This document shows, piece by piece, positions 1 through 10,970 of a DNA stretch of 64,000 bases. Made by a program: the position numbers and the translations under genes. How positions within the stretch are numbered: position 1 is the stretch's first letter; each line of letters opens with the position of its first letter. Under the pieces are notes generated by a model. That model was not told where the DNA came from. It saw only the letters and a program-made list of their open reading frames with translations, and made no database searches. This DNA comes from Sorex araneus (taxonomy: Eukaryota; Chordata; Mammalia; Eulipotyphla; Soricidae). The DNA is taken from assembly GCF_027595985.1 (NCBI RefSeq), contig NC_073306.1, positions 159,711,697-159,775,696 on the forward strand, given 5' to 3'.

Positions 1-400
1 CAAGGACGGTAGACACAGGGCTAGGAATATTGCTCCATGGTTGGAAGCCTGTCTCATGAGCTCAAGGAGAAGCCAGCTGGGATAGAGAAGGAATCACTAA
101 GTCAATGATGGTTGGAGAGATCGTTCAGGATGAGATATGAATGCTGAAAGTAGATAAAGGACCAGACACGACAGCCTCTTAGTATCTACTGCAAATCATA
201 GTTCCCCAAAGTAGAGAGTATGGGGGAAATTGTCTGCCGTAGAGGCAGGGGGTGCGGTGGGAGTTGTGGGAGAGATAGTGGGGACCATTGGTGGTGGAAA
301 ATGTGCACTGGCGGAGGGATGGGTGTTTGATCATTGTATGACTGAAGCTCAAACATGAAAGCTTTGTAACTGTAGTTCATGGTGACTCAATACAAAAAAA
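1..400 (+). mobile_element. L1-type LINE 3' end
   Basis: Shares the signature of shrew L1 3' UTRs seen elsewhere in the window: a G-rich block around 'gtctgccgtagaggcaggg', then 'ggaccattggtggtgg', then 'tgactgaagctcaaacatgaaagc', ending in a short A run near 400. The 5' part lies outside the window or is degraded. Confidence 0.6.
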
Positions 401-402
401 TT

Positions 403-650
403 CACTGTATCACTGTCATTCCGTTGCTTATTGATTTGCTCGAGCGGGCACCAGTAATGTCTCCACTGTGAGACTTGTTGTTATTGTTTTTGGCATATGG
501 AATACGCCACGGGGAGCTTGCCAGGCTCTGCCATGTGGGTGAGATACTCTCGGTAGCTTGCCAGGCTCTCCGAGAGGGATGGAGGAATCGAACCCAGGTC
601 AGCCGCGTGCAAAGCAAACACCCTACCCACTGTGCTATTGCTCCAGCCCA
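403..650 (-). mobile_element. long-form SOR-type SINE, near full length
   Basis: Read on the minus strand it has the tRNA-like head, the gattcctccatccctctcgg junction, two copies of agagcctggcaagct, 'gtctcacagtggagac' and a 3' end gacagtgatacagtg without poly-A. Confidence 0.85.
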
Positions 651-1149
651 AAATAATTAAAAAGAAAGAAAGAAAAAAACTACTCAAGTACTCTACCCCT
701 GCTGGGTTGGAGCTACTGGCTCCCCAACCACCATGTCCCTCAGTCCACGCAAGCCTGTGTCCTTAGCTAGCAAGACACACCTGATGACTAGGAGAAACCA
801 GTGATATTTCTAGCCTTCACCACATTATTCATACATAATGCAGTGATAGCATTCTCGACCACACACTTTTAAGCAGGATTAACTGCTGGTACTCTGCCTC
901 CATCAAGCATGCTGACAGTACCCATGGCCTAGAAAATGCTCCAACATAGTACGTTCCATGGAGATGCCCATTTATTCCTACCCTGTGTCATCTTTGTTCC
1001 CTAGACCTGTTTCCATCATTAGCTTTGATATATGACACAGTTCTAAGCCCTAGCAAAGCCGTACCAAGAGGACCTGCCCTCAGGAAACTTTTGTTTCAGT
1101 TGTACTCTAGTTGACTCCACAGTCACATCAACATTAAAAAGATTAAGGA
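651..1149. other. intergenic, nothing recognised
   Basis: A short GAAA-rich tract near 661-678, then ordinary unique-looking sequence with no supported gene or repeat. Confidence 0.5.
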
Positions 1150-1349
1150 GGGGCTGGAGCAATAGCACAGCGTGCAGTGCGTTTGCTTTGCATGCAGCCA
1201 ACCCAGGTTCGATTCCCAGTATCCCATAGGGTCCCCTGAGCATCGCAGGAGTAATTCCTGAGTGCATGAGCCAGGAGTAACCCATATGCATCATCGAATG
1301 TGACCCAAAAAGCAAAAAAAAATGGAAATAAGTTAATAAATAAATAAAT
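1150..1349 (+). mobile_element. short-form SOR SINE with AATA-rich tail
   Basis: Complete head to tail, ending in an A run and (AATA)n. Flanked by the duplication agattaagga (1140-1149 and 1350-1359). Confidence 0.85.
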
Positions 1350-1477
1350 AGATTAAGGAAAACAAGCAGGAAAGAGAAGTTCCTGTTTTCCTGGATAAAC
1401 AATGGCATCTCTTTGTCCACTGAGGAGACAGTTGCCAAATGAAAATGGCTCTTCTTTTTGAAAGACAATATCAACAT

Positions 1478-2100
1478 TTCTCAAAAACTAGGACTTGAGC
1501 TTCCATACAACCCAGCAATTCCAGTCCTAGGAATAGACCCCAAGGGCCCCACAGCACAATGCAGAAAGGACATTGGCACCACTATTCACAGTAGCCAAAG
1601 TCTGCAAACAGCTGAAGTGCCCAAGAACAGATGACTGGATAAAGAAACTATGGTACATATGCACAATGGAATATTACTCAGCCATAAAAGATAAAGTAAT
1701 GCAATTTGCTCCTGCATGTATGATCTGAAGAGTATCATGTTGAGTAAAATCAGTCAGAATGAGAGAAATAGACTTGGAATAATTTCTCCCTATGTGGTAT
1801 ATAAAGAAACTTTTTTAAAGTGAATATCAAATACCAAGGAGAGTAGAAAGAGCAGGAGAAATGGTTTTCAGTAGGAAGTTTACCACCAAGGTAGGAGTGG
1901 GGGTGGGGGATAAGTTAGGGAATGGAACAAGAGGACAATGGAGGAGGGGGAAGTGCCTGCCACAGTGGCAGGCTGGGGGCCCAGAGGGAAATTGGGTATA
2001 TTGGTGAAGGGTAGTGGACACTGCAGAAAAAATTGGTGTTAGAACTTTATATGCCTAAAACTCAATCATAAATGTCTATAATTATAACTGTAAGTCACAG
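1478..2100 (+). mobile_element. L1 3' fragment
   Basis: Carries L1 3' hallmarks: 'ataaagaaactatggtacat', 'caatggaatattactcagcc', then a G-rich segment 'cctgccacagtggcaggc' and 'aaactcaatcataaatgtc'. No coding capacity remains. A SINE sits directly at its end. Confidence 0.8.
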
Positions 2101-2124
2101 GATTCAGTGAAAATGAAAATGGCT

Positions 2125-2287
2125 TGGGGCTAGAGAAAACACAAAGGGTAGGTCATTTGCCTTGCATACAGGCAACCCAGATTCTATCAGTGGCACCACA
2201 TATGGTCCCTGAGCCCTGCCAGGAGTAATCCCTGAGCACAGAACCAGGAGTAAGCCCTGAGCACTGCTGGGTGTGACCCAGAAGTCT
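2125..2287 (+). mobile_element. short-form SOR SINE, diverged
   Basis: Head ggggctagag, body 'tatggtccctgagccctgcc' and tail gggtgtgacccagaag. The B box region is degraded. Confidence 0.75.
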
Positions 2288-2572
2288 ATATATATATGGC
2301 TCTTCACTTTGGTGTGAGCCAGTTTATCACCATCAACTCTTCAGGAAAATGGAAGGTTCTTCTAGCGTTCTGCTTTGAAAACCAGTGACTTCTGGTTCTT
2401 TCCAGCTTTGAATGAAATTGAACATGAAGGTGAATGATGACACACTATTTCAGGGTGTGGAATATGCAGACAATGAAACAGCCAATCAACAGGCCCAGAT
2501 CTCCAGGTTAAACGAAGTGAGACAAGTGAGGAGTCTAGGAGGGAGGAATGCACCTTTCTATGAACACTTCCA

Positions 2573-2763
2573 GGGGCTGGAGCGATATCACAGCGGGTAG
2601 GGCATTTGCCTTGCACGAGACCGACTTGGGTTCGATTCCCGGAATCCCATATAGTCCCCTGAGCACCGCCATGAGTGGTTCCTGAGTGCAGAGCTAGGAG
2701 TAACCCCTGTGAATCACCAGGTGTGACCCAAAAAGCAAAAAAAGAAAAAAAAAGAAAAAAAGC
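2573..2763 (+). mobile_element. short-form SOR SINE, near consensus, A-rich tail
   Basis: Full length with intact gggttcgattcc B box and an interrupted poly-A tail. The flanks share only about 8 bp (cacttcca). Confidence 0.85.
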
Positions 2764-3259
2764 CACTTCCAACCTTGCCAGGGAGCTTCCACAGCATCAC
2801 ACATATTTATTATTAAGCTTATGGAGCATTAGTGCGTCTATGAAGCGCTCTCCCTGGAGCTCTCCTGGTAGCCCTTGTGTAAGCTATGCATGTCACTATA
2901 CTGCCTTACGCTCAATGCTGTCATTGTTATTCCCATAACATAAACAGGTGCTGTGATTGCAACTGCCAACTCACAGTCAGATCATTCCTGTACATTTTAT
3001 ATGATCATAATTGATCGGGTGCTTGATTTCACAAATATGCTCTTAAGCATGTTGCCATTATATATTGAATACAAATAAACCAGGTAGATGTTGTAACTAC
3101 CCTTTTTTCAACAGACGGCCAATTTGAAAGTAATTTCCTCAAATGGCCAGAATTTGAGTCCAAGACTGACAAACAAGGATCCGTTGTCTTTAACCCAATG
3201 GATCTAAACTAGCTTCACTTGAAATTAATTTGGGAATTTCCTTTTAAATTTACTTTTAG

Positions 3260-3478
3260 GTCCCTTCTTCATTAGACTCTGGTATACAGGTCCTACATCC
3301 TTCCATGGAAATGTACCAAGATGTGTTAATACAGTTGTATGACAAACTACTTAAGACAGCTTCTGAGTGTGTAGATAATGATTTTCTTAAGCAGCTGAAT
3401 GCTGCACTCAGTTATGCATATTATTTGGTGTTAAATACAAAGGAATCTACCAGGCTTCACAGCATTTTAAAAACATGA
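3260..3478 (+). CDS. candidate terminal coding exon of an unrecognised gene
   Basis: A pyrimidine-rich tract ending ttttag (3254-3259) is followed by 72 open codons and TGA at 3476-3478. The predicted peptide starts VPSSLDSGIQVLHPSMEMYQ, is helix-rich and ends LHSILKT. The other two plus frames contain stops. AATAAA at 3546-3551 gives a plausible short 3' UTR. I see no upstream exon in the window and no poly-A tail marking a retrocopy. I do not recognise the protein. It could be a last exon of a gene lying to the left, a duplicated exon, a pseudogene piece, or chance. Confidence 0.3.
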   Translation, partial: VPSSLDSGIQVLHPSMEMYQDVLIQLYDKLLKTASECVDNDFLKQLNAALSYAYYLVLNTKESTRLHSILKT

Positions 3479-4390
3479 ATTGATAAAACAGTTAGGTGAC
3501 TGGGTAGTTGTTTTTAATAGGGGATGCAATCACATAAATTACTAAAATAAATCAAGCAGAGCTTTGGCCAGAGAGTCCAGGTAAGCTGCTCAGAAGCATA
3601 GGAAGAATAGAACTTGCAAAATCAAAGGGTGGTCCTTGGGAGCTTTGTTCTTGAAGACCACATCCCCGAAATTTTCTGCAAGGCCATGGCTAGTGGACTT
3701 AACACCTTCCCATTGAAATCTAGAGTAAGAATAATTAACCCTTAAGCTAAGCAACTAATTTCTAGGCTTTCCCACAGCATTTTTAGGTGTTAGCAGAAAC
3801 TGTCACTAGACATTAGATTTTATGCTAACAGTTCTTCCCAGTGTTGTGAGATTGAATGGCGCATTTGTAGAAGTAGGTCTAGCCCAGTGCTAGGACAGAG
3901 AAACTGCACATAACCTAATAATAATTCCCCACCTTTTTGAGGAATGTTCATGCATTTTTTTTTTTGGTTAAAGAAGTTCAAAAGAATTCCATTTATAGCA
4001 AAATAACACATAAGGCTTCTGTGCCTAATGTGTTGTCTACTGGTCAGCATGGACTGTGATACTGTATCAACAGGAAGCCCCAAGGCACCTGCAAAATAAA
4101 TTTATTACTTGCTTGTATCTGGGTGAGGTAAGAATGGCCAAGGACAGGGACGGGGATGGCACTCCCGACAGTTTCCACTCATGTGACTGCGGTACTTCTG
4201 CTCCATCCTACTGACCAGCGCAAGTCATGTAGCCATAGCTAACTTCAATGGATTCTTGAAAACCTACCACGTGTCTGGGACTGGAAAGAGTTGGAGATTT
4301 ACATGCACCCTTTAACAGATAAGAGCATTGCTGAGACCCCAGTTTATAAAATGTTTGTCATGATAATTATCCAACAATTTTACATAACGT
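3479..4390. other. intergenic, nothing recognised
   Basis: AT-rich with a T run at 3955-3965. No coding or repeat signature seen, apart from the AATAAA noted at 3546. Confidence 0.5.
3546..3551 (+). terminator. possible polyadenylation signal for the 3260 exon
   Basis: AATAAA about 70 bp after the TGA of the candidate exon. The hexamer is common in AT-rich DNA, so it supports the exon only by position. Confidence 0.3.
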
Positions 4391-4560
4391 TTGGTTTGAG
4401 GGCAAAACCCAGTATTGCTCAGGGCTTACTCCTGGTTCTTCATTGAGGGATTACTCCTGGCAGGATTTTGGAGGGTCATCTGGGGTGTAGAGGATTGAAC
4501 CTGGGTCAGCTGCATGCAGGGCAAGTGCCCTACCCTACTGTACTATTTCTCCAGTGCCCA
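4391..4560 (-). mobile_element. short-form SOR SINE, diverged
   Basis: The plus strand shows the reverse complement: 'cagtattgctcagggctt', 'gaacctgggtcagctgcatg', 'ctactgtactatttctccag'. Confidence 0.7.
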
Positions 4561-4831
4561 AGTTAATTTTTCAAGTATCCAAGATAATGTGATAATTCAA
4601 TTAGGAGTTGTCAGCCAATACCAGCAAATATAGAGAAAAATGCAACAGAGAGAGTTTGGTAAGTTTGCCAATGCTCTGAGTCAAAGTGTATTGAGTGGAT
4701 GAAGGTTCAATTATCTCAAAATTCACCTGCCTCGGGGCCAGAGACAATTTGGTTGTTGTTGTTGTTTTGTGGCCAAACTTGGGAATGCAAGTGGCCTTCT
4801 TCTGGAGGAGTTTGGGTAACCATATCCGGTG

Positions 4832-5148
4832 CTGGGGCTAGAGACAGCACAGTGGGACAAAAAACTTGCCCGTCTCTTCAAGTAAATACCTTCTATGACC
4901 CTAATTTTCTTTGATAACGTAGGGTGTTTGCCTTGCATGCGGCCGACTGGGGTTGTATTCCTCTGTCCCTCTCGGAGAGCCCGGCAAGCTACCGAGAATA
5001 TCCCTCCCACATGGCAGAGCCTGACAAGCTACCCGTGGCGTATTCGATATGCCAAAAAAACAGTATCGTCTCACAATGGAGATGTTACTGGTGCCCGCTC
5101 AGGAAAATTGATGAACAATGGGACGACAGTGCGACAGCGCTACAACTC
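4832..5148 (+). mobile_element. long-form SOR-type SINE with split head
   Basis: A head fragment ggggctagagacagcacagtg (4832-4852) is separated by about 55 bp of other sequence from 'acgtagggtgtttgccttgc' onward. The long-form body and the end gacagtgcgacagcgctac are complete. Confidence 0.75.
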
Positions 5149-5676
5149 TTTTTGGTAAATGGTCCTTGAATGAAGGCGAACTACATTGGTTCTCAGCTTA
5201 GAATCTGTGATCTTTCAAAACTGGAGGAAAAACTGACCACATTTCCCTCCCTTGAAATAAACCAGCATGCACCTCTTTTCCTTTCTTGTGGAGATTTAAT
5301 TTAGATTATATAATGATTTTTGCTTTAAGGACTAATTTTAAGAATCTGACCCCTGGGTAAGAGATGAGTCTCTCAATAAAATGGGGGTGAAGAATTTTTC
5401 CTCAACATATTCAAAGCCATTTACCACAAGTCCACAGCAAACATTGTACTCAATGGCAAAAAATTAACGCCTCCCAAAATAAAGCATAAGATAAGGCTGC
5501 CCACTCTCGCCACAACAATTTAATGCAGTATTGGAAGTCCTCACCATAGCAATTAGGAGGAGAAGCATTAAGCTAAGGGCACCCAGGAAAATAAATAGAT
5601 AAATAAATGAAGTTGAGAGAGGAAAGCCTCTTCAACAAATGGTGTTGGGAAAACTGACCAGCCATACGCAAAAAAA

Positions 5677-5677
5677 G

Positions 5678-5751
<74 letters not shown>

Positions 5752-5754
5752 GAA

Positions 5755-5826
<72 letters not shown>

Positions 5827-5830
5827 AAAA
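5677..5830. repeat. (GAAA)n microsatellite
   Basis: About 150 bp of GAAA, interrupted once near 5751-5757. The Lys/Glu/Arg or Phe/Leu/Ser open frames here are artefacts of the repeat. Confidence 0.97.
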
Positions 5831-6331
5831 GAAGTGAAAAGAAAAAACTCAAATCCTCTTTTAACACCATGCACAAAAGTCAGGTCAAAATAGATTGAAG
5901 ACCTTGACAATGACCTGAATCCATAAACTAAAGAAAACATAGGTAGAACATTGACTCTAAAGGCATCTTTAGTGATTCAAAGCCATTAGCCAAGCTAAAA
6001 AAGCAAAGAAATAGGAGTGTTTCAAACTAAGCAGTTTCTGTACTGTAAAAGAATGGCCACAATAGACACCCAATAGACTAACAAAAGACACTACCACTAA
6101 TCTGGTAATGGATTAATATCCAAGATTTATAAAGCACTGATAACACTTTACAAGGAGGACAAACAAATCCAACTCAATCAAAACATGGGAGGGTATAGAT
6201 GAACAGAAACTGCCTCACCGAAGACATACATATAGCCAAAAGATGTAACAAATATGCTCTGCATCACTTATCACTGGGAAAACGCAAGCCATGAGACCAG
6301 TGAGACTGGCACACAATACAAAGAATAAAAA

Positions 6332-6484
6332 CAGGGCTCGGACTAAAGTGGGTGGGGCACTTGCCTTTGCATTCAGCCAACCTGGGTTGGATCCCTGTCA
6401 CCCATCTAATCCCCAGGCTCCTCCAGGAGTGATCCCTTAGGGCAGTCAGATGTCAGTCCTGAGCACAGCTGGGTGTGGCCCCCA
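6332..6484 (+). mobile_element. short-form SOR SINE nested in L1
   Basis: Diverged copy with 'cacttgcctttgcattcagc' and 'gggtgtggccccca', between two parts of the 5385-7118 L1. It postdates that L1. Confidence 0.7.
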
Positions 6485-7118
6485 GTCAGTGTTGGTGTGG
6501 ATATGAGGATAAAAGGACCCTCACTTGCTGCTGGTGGAAATGTCCAGCCTTTCTTGAAAAAAATGTGGACACTTCCCAAAAAACTAGGATTGAACTCTCA
6601 TATGACTCAGCAATTTCACTTTGGGGTATCTACCTCAAGAACCCAAAAACTCTCTTCAGAAAAGACATCTGCACGCCTATGTTCATTGCAACACTCTTCA
6701 CAATGCTGAAATCTGGAAACAACCGGTGTTCAAGTAGAGATGACGGAGTAAAGAAAATATGGTTATGTATATACCATAGAATACTACTCAGACACTACGA
6801 GATGAAATGCAATTTGCTGCGCTGTGGGTGGATCTGGAGAATGTCACACTCAGTGAAGTCAGGAGAGGGATGGAAATCAAACAATTTCTCTCCTATGTGG
6901 GACATAAAGAAGGGTAGGAGAATAATGCCTGACAACAAAAACTGGTACCTGGTCTTCAGTAGGAAGCTTGTGCGGGGGGAAGGGCAAGCGACATGGGAGG
7001 TGAGACATGGGGGGTGATGGTGGAGGAAACAGACGCAGGTGAAGGATGTGGGAGTGATTTATGCAAAAACCCTACCATTAACAATGTTGTAAACCATGGT
7101 GCCAAAAATAAAATTCAA

Positions 7119-7141
7119 AGAGAGAGAGAGAGAGAGAGAGT
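7119..7141. repeat. (GA)n at the L1 tail
   Basis: About 11 GA units directly after 'aaaataaaattcaa' at the L1 3' end. Confidence 0.9.
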
Positions 7142-7714
7142 AAACTTCACTCTACCCCTAAGGCAAGGAATGAACAAAGGTTTAGCGGTCAAGTAACAGG
7201 GCCACCAAGCAAGGAAGCAACTCAAAATCCCTCTTCTTAAAATCAGTTCCCATAATCGGGTCCCTGCTGGGTGCTTCAGCCTCCTTTACTCACAATAAAA
7301 AGTGTGAGGCAGGTGAATACTGGGTCCAAGGAAGTGTTCTGATTTCTTAAGCCTGGGTGTCAGGCTTCAGGGGGAAAACAAATAAATAGAGATGGTCCCA
7401 CTTAATTACGCCAACAGAACCCGTGAGATTTGCTAAAGGATAGAAAATCAGCTAGCCTAAGTATATCAATATGCCGAGAGAAAGCTCACTAAACTTTCAC
7501 TCATCTGATTACATCAATAAATATTCATCCTTTCTCCATCTGGACAAATAATTCACTTGATGACAGTGACGTGACCACAATCCTGTCTCATGATTTAAAG
7601 ATTACAAGGAAGTGGTCAGCACCATGACTGGGGCTTGTGACTGCAAAACCGAAGAGAAGTGAAACACCTGAAAACATAGAAAATAAATATGAGGTTTTTA
7701 AAATTGGTTTTGTT
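7142..7714. other. intergenic, nothing recognised
   Basis: Unique-looking AT-rich sequence without a supported gene. Confidence 0.5.
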
Positions 7715-7885
7715 GGGGGCTGGGTAGTCCAGCAGGTAGGGTGCTTGCCTTACATGTGGCTGACTCAGGTTCGACAGAAGGCATCCCATATGGTCTCCCA
7801 ATGCTGCCAAGAGTGATTCCTGAGTGCAGAGTCAGGAGTCATCCCTGAATATCACAGGGTGTGGCCCCAAATCAAAACCCAATAA
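7715..7885 (+). mobile_element. short-form SOR SINE, diverged
   Basis: Head gggggctgggtag, B box 'caggttcgacagaag' altered, tail gggtgtggccccaaatc. Confidence 0.75.
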
Positions 7886-8697
7886 AAATTGGTTGTTTTT
7901 TGCCCACCCCACTCCCCAAAATAAAGTGAATGACCTTGAGAAGAATCTGGTTTTCTCAGGACCTTGCTTTTCTCTGAAAATGATGCCTTGGAATACATGA
8001 CTTCTGAGGTTTCTTCCAGCACCTTCTCTGACTTTATGACAGCTGTTGCAATGCAATAGAAACTAACTATCCATTTCACCCTCCCATTCCACAAAAACAA
8101 ACCACACAGTATCATTTTAAGAGCCAAAGAGTCAAATTCTTGTTTTGAATTTTAAAGGGCTGTATGACTGCTAAGGTTAAAACTCCTCTCTTTGAAAAAC
8201 CGAAAAGGTTGAATCATCAGAGGATAAAACCCATCACCACTGCAAACCAAAGTGGATTTTCAACCTAGTAGAAAATTTGAATTGACAAAGCATGCAAAAA
8301 TTAGCTCAAATAGCTGCAGCCTTTCTGAATGTCCTGGTAAATGCCTAGTGATTTAAGTGTTTATTGTTTATGCTGCAAGAAGCAATGAGACTGGAAGCAT
8401 GAATATTATAGCCCAGACACTAACCCAGTCTCCATACAACAGGAGAGATGTCTTCTAAATATGAAAAATTACATATCAGAACTGTTTTTATAGTGCTTCT
8501 TAGGGTGGGGTTGGGAGTGGTGACACAAGGTAGTAATCACCAACTGCCAACAATGTATTTGCAAATTTCGTATTTGTTATAGTGAATTTACATGCACTTT
8601 CCTGTTTTCCATGGACACATAGTGAGAGAGGCACTGGCCAACTTCTGGGCTTAGAGAATTCTCTTAAGAAAAAAAAAATGTATGTATGATGAAAATA
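7886..8697. other. intergenic, nothing recognised
   Basis: No repeat or coding signal that I can support. Confidence 0.45.
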
Positions 8698-8944
8698 CCG
8701 GGTGGAGTGAAAGCACAGAGGGTAGGGCATTTGCCTTGCATGAGGCCAACCCGGGTTTGATTCCTCCATCCCTCTCAGGGAGCCTGGCAAGCTACCGATA
8801 GTATCCTGCCCGCACAGCAGAGCCTGTCATGCTACCCGTGGTGTATTCGATACGAAACACAGTAACAAGTCTCACAATGGAGACGTTACTGGTGCCCACT
8901 CAAGCAAACTGATGAACAACGGGACACAAGCGCTACAGTGCTAT
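8698..8944 (+). mobile_element. long-form SOR-type SINE, near full length
   Basis: Head, cctccatccctctc junction, duplicated agcctggcaagct / agcctgtcatgct, 'gtctcacaatggagacg', ending acaagcgctacagtgctatg without an A tail. Confidence 0.85.
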
Positions 8945-8956
8945 GATGGAAATACT

Positions 8957-9126
8957 TTTTCTCTTTTTGGGTCACACCCAGTGATGCTCAGGGGTTCCTC
9001 CTGGCTCTGCCCTCAGAAACTACTCCTGGCAGTGCTCAGGGAACTACACATGATACGGGGCATGGGCTGAACTCGGATAAGTCGTGTGTAAGGCAAATCC
9101 CCTCCACACTGTCCTATAGCTCCAAC
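8957..9126 (-). mobile_element. short-form SOR SINE
   Basis: Reverse complement of head and tail visible (tttttgggtcacacccagtg to cctatagctccaac). Only 12 bp separates it from the preceding long-form SINE on the opposite strand. Confidence 0.8.
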
Positions 9127-10859
9127 ATTAACATGTTTGACTGTGGATCCCAAATGCTTATCTACATAGGGGCAACATAATTAAATCACCTTCACTCAGA
9201 ATGTTGTCAGAAGGAACTACCCTCTTTCTCCAGCACTGATAAGTCATGACAACCTGTCACAGTGCTTCTTTTAACCCTCTGGCACTAGCATTTAGGATTT
9301 CCTCAACACAAAGTACTTATCTCAAATGTTTTAGTGCAAAACTGAGTTGCTTTCTTTTTTAATTTTCAAATCAGGCTTGTGATGCTATCTCCAAAAATCA
9401 GATAACTTGGAAGGAAGAGTAGGGCGTATAGGTGTTTTGGTGGGAAGTTATGAACTGCCACCTAATCTACTTTTTTCTAAGTTGTCTTTTTAAAACAGAA
9501 ACCCAAACTTTAAACGCTTTAATCCCCCCAAAAAATCCATAAATTCCATGTGAAACCCCAAAACTACCATCAGTAGGTCTTGAAAGTGCTCAACTCTAAC
9601 AGCAAACATACAAGCAGATCTCCTTCCTTCAGAGGAAATGCACTTGAATATGAGTACCCCAGGTAGCATGCAAAACTAAAGCTTTAATATCTAACCTGTT
9701 ATTTTGCTGCCCTGAATCATTTACATATTATTCTACCTCCCCTAATGGAACTGGGGGCAAGGGATAGGGCTATAGAAGAAAAAATATGTGCGAGTTCAAA
9801 AAGTCTGCCCAACCCTTGAAATATCAACACTTGCTTCTTCTTGTCTTCCTTAAAAAAAAAAAAAAAAAGTCAAAGAAGGGCTTTTCCCTGGAAAGAAACT
9901 GAAGCCTTACATAGTGCTTAGCTTGAAGTCCTGAATCTAGACACTTAATATTATCACACATACTCCATCGTCAATACATAAGCACAATGTTGATTACTCA
10001 TGAAAAGTTTGATCTAATACAATTTTCTTGGGTTCTTTCTTCCAAGCAAAACTTGACGTATTATTGTGAAAGATAAGCAGTTAGGTTGCTTCAATCTCTG
10101 AAATATTCATAGCTGTATGGACAGTTACATAGGGGAGTCTCTTTCCAGGTGACCTGACTGATAGTCCTAATAATATTGAGGGATTCGAACAGACCTCAGA
10201 TGAGATCCTAGTTCTTCAGAGGTGAACAGCACTGTTTCTTTACTGGAGCCACAGAATGAGAAAAGCTGCCCCTTACCAGAGACCCAGTGACTGGTTGCAT
10301 GGATCATATTTCATTTAGTGAAACCAACTTTTTGCTAAAGTATAATCAATTCTTCCTTCATAAGCAAACAAGGTAAAACCACCATTCTCAGCAGGATGAG
10401 AACAGAGCAGGGGTTTAAGACCCAGTCAATCTGCTTCTGAAAGGCTCACACGGCCTATTTCTATCTAATTACGTACCCAATCGCTAGCCAGTAGGTTACT
10501 GAGAGGGAAGAGGGAGTACTAAGGGCACCAGTAAGAAACAAACCAGGATTGGGAGGGGGCGGGAAGCAAGTCACAGCAGCTATAGGGTCCAGAACTAGTG
10601 TCAGCTACGAGGGGCAGTGATAGGTGACACAAGAGCTCCAGTCCTCAGAAGTTGGCAGATGAAAATATCCTTACTCGGAGTATAAACAGAAAACTGAGAA
10701 GACAACAGAATAGCATCAAGGGAACGCAGAACACAGGAGGCGGTGTTAACTGCCTTTAGATGGGCAAAGTTTCTAATCCCAGAACTGAGTAAAGTGATTC
10801 TGGGGTTAAGTTCAGCAGACTCATGTTTTATGGAAGTAATCTGAATATGTCAAGATGGG
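9127..10859. other. intergenic, nothing recognised
   Basis: Contains an A run at 9852-9868. No SINE, L1 or coding exon recognised. Confidence 0.45.
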
Positions 10860-10970
10860 AGGGCCAGAGGGACAGCTCACTGGCACCACAGATGGTTACA
10901 ATGAACAGTGCCAAGAGCAATCCCTGAGTGGAACGGACCCCAAGCATAGCTGGGTGTAATCCTAAAAACA
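10860..10970 (+). mobile_element. short-form SOR SINE with internal deletion
   Basis: Head 'gggccagagggacagctcac' joins directly to the body ('gtgccaagagcaatccctga'). The B box region is lost. Confidence 0.6.

Larger units (their letters stand above)
5385..7118 (+). mobile_element. L1 fragment: ORF2 remnant to 3' end, with nested insertions
   Basis: The left part translates to a reverse-transcriptase-like stretch (IFKAIYHKSTANIVLNGKK). The middle matches the ORF2 C-terminal and 3' region, and 6485-7118 has 'ggaaacaaccggtgttcaag' and the G-rich 3' UTR. Interrupted by a GAAA microsatellite (5677-5830) and a SINE (6332-6484). Inactive. Confidence 0.8.

Noticed and set aside
403-650. tRNA gene suggested by A and B boxes
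   Set aside because: The boxes belong to SINE heads. None of the many copies folds into a complete cloverleaf with a proper anticodon arm as far as I can see by eye.
5568-5940. Lys/Glu/Arg-rich and Phe/Leu/Ser-rich open frames
   Set aside because: They are translations of the GAAA microsatellite; the same happens at 52209-52589.
6475-7017. 180-codon plus-strand open frame
   Set aside because: It lies in the L1 3' region, starts in the tail of the nested SINE, and has the content of noncoding L1 3' sequence.
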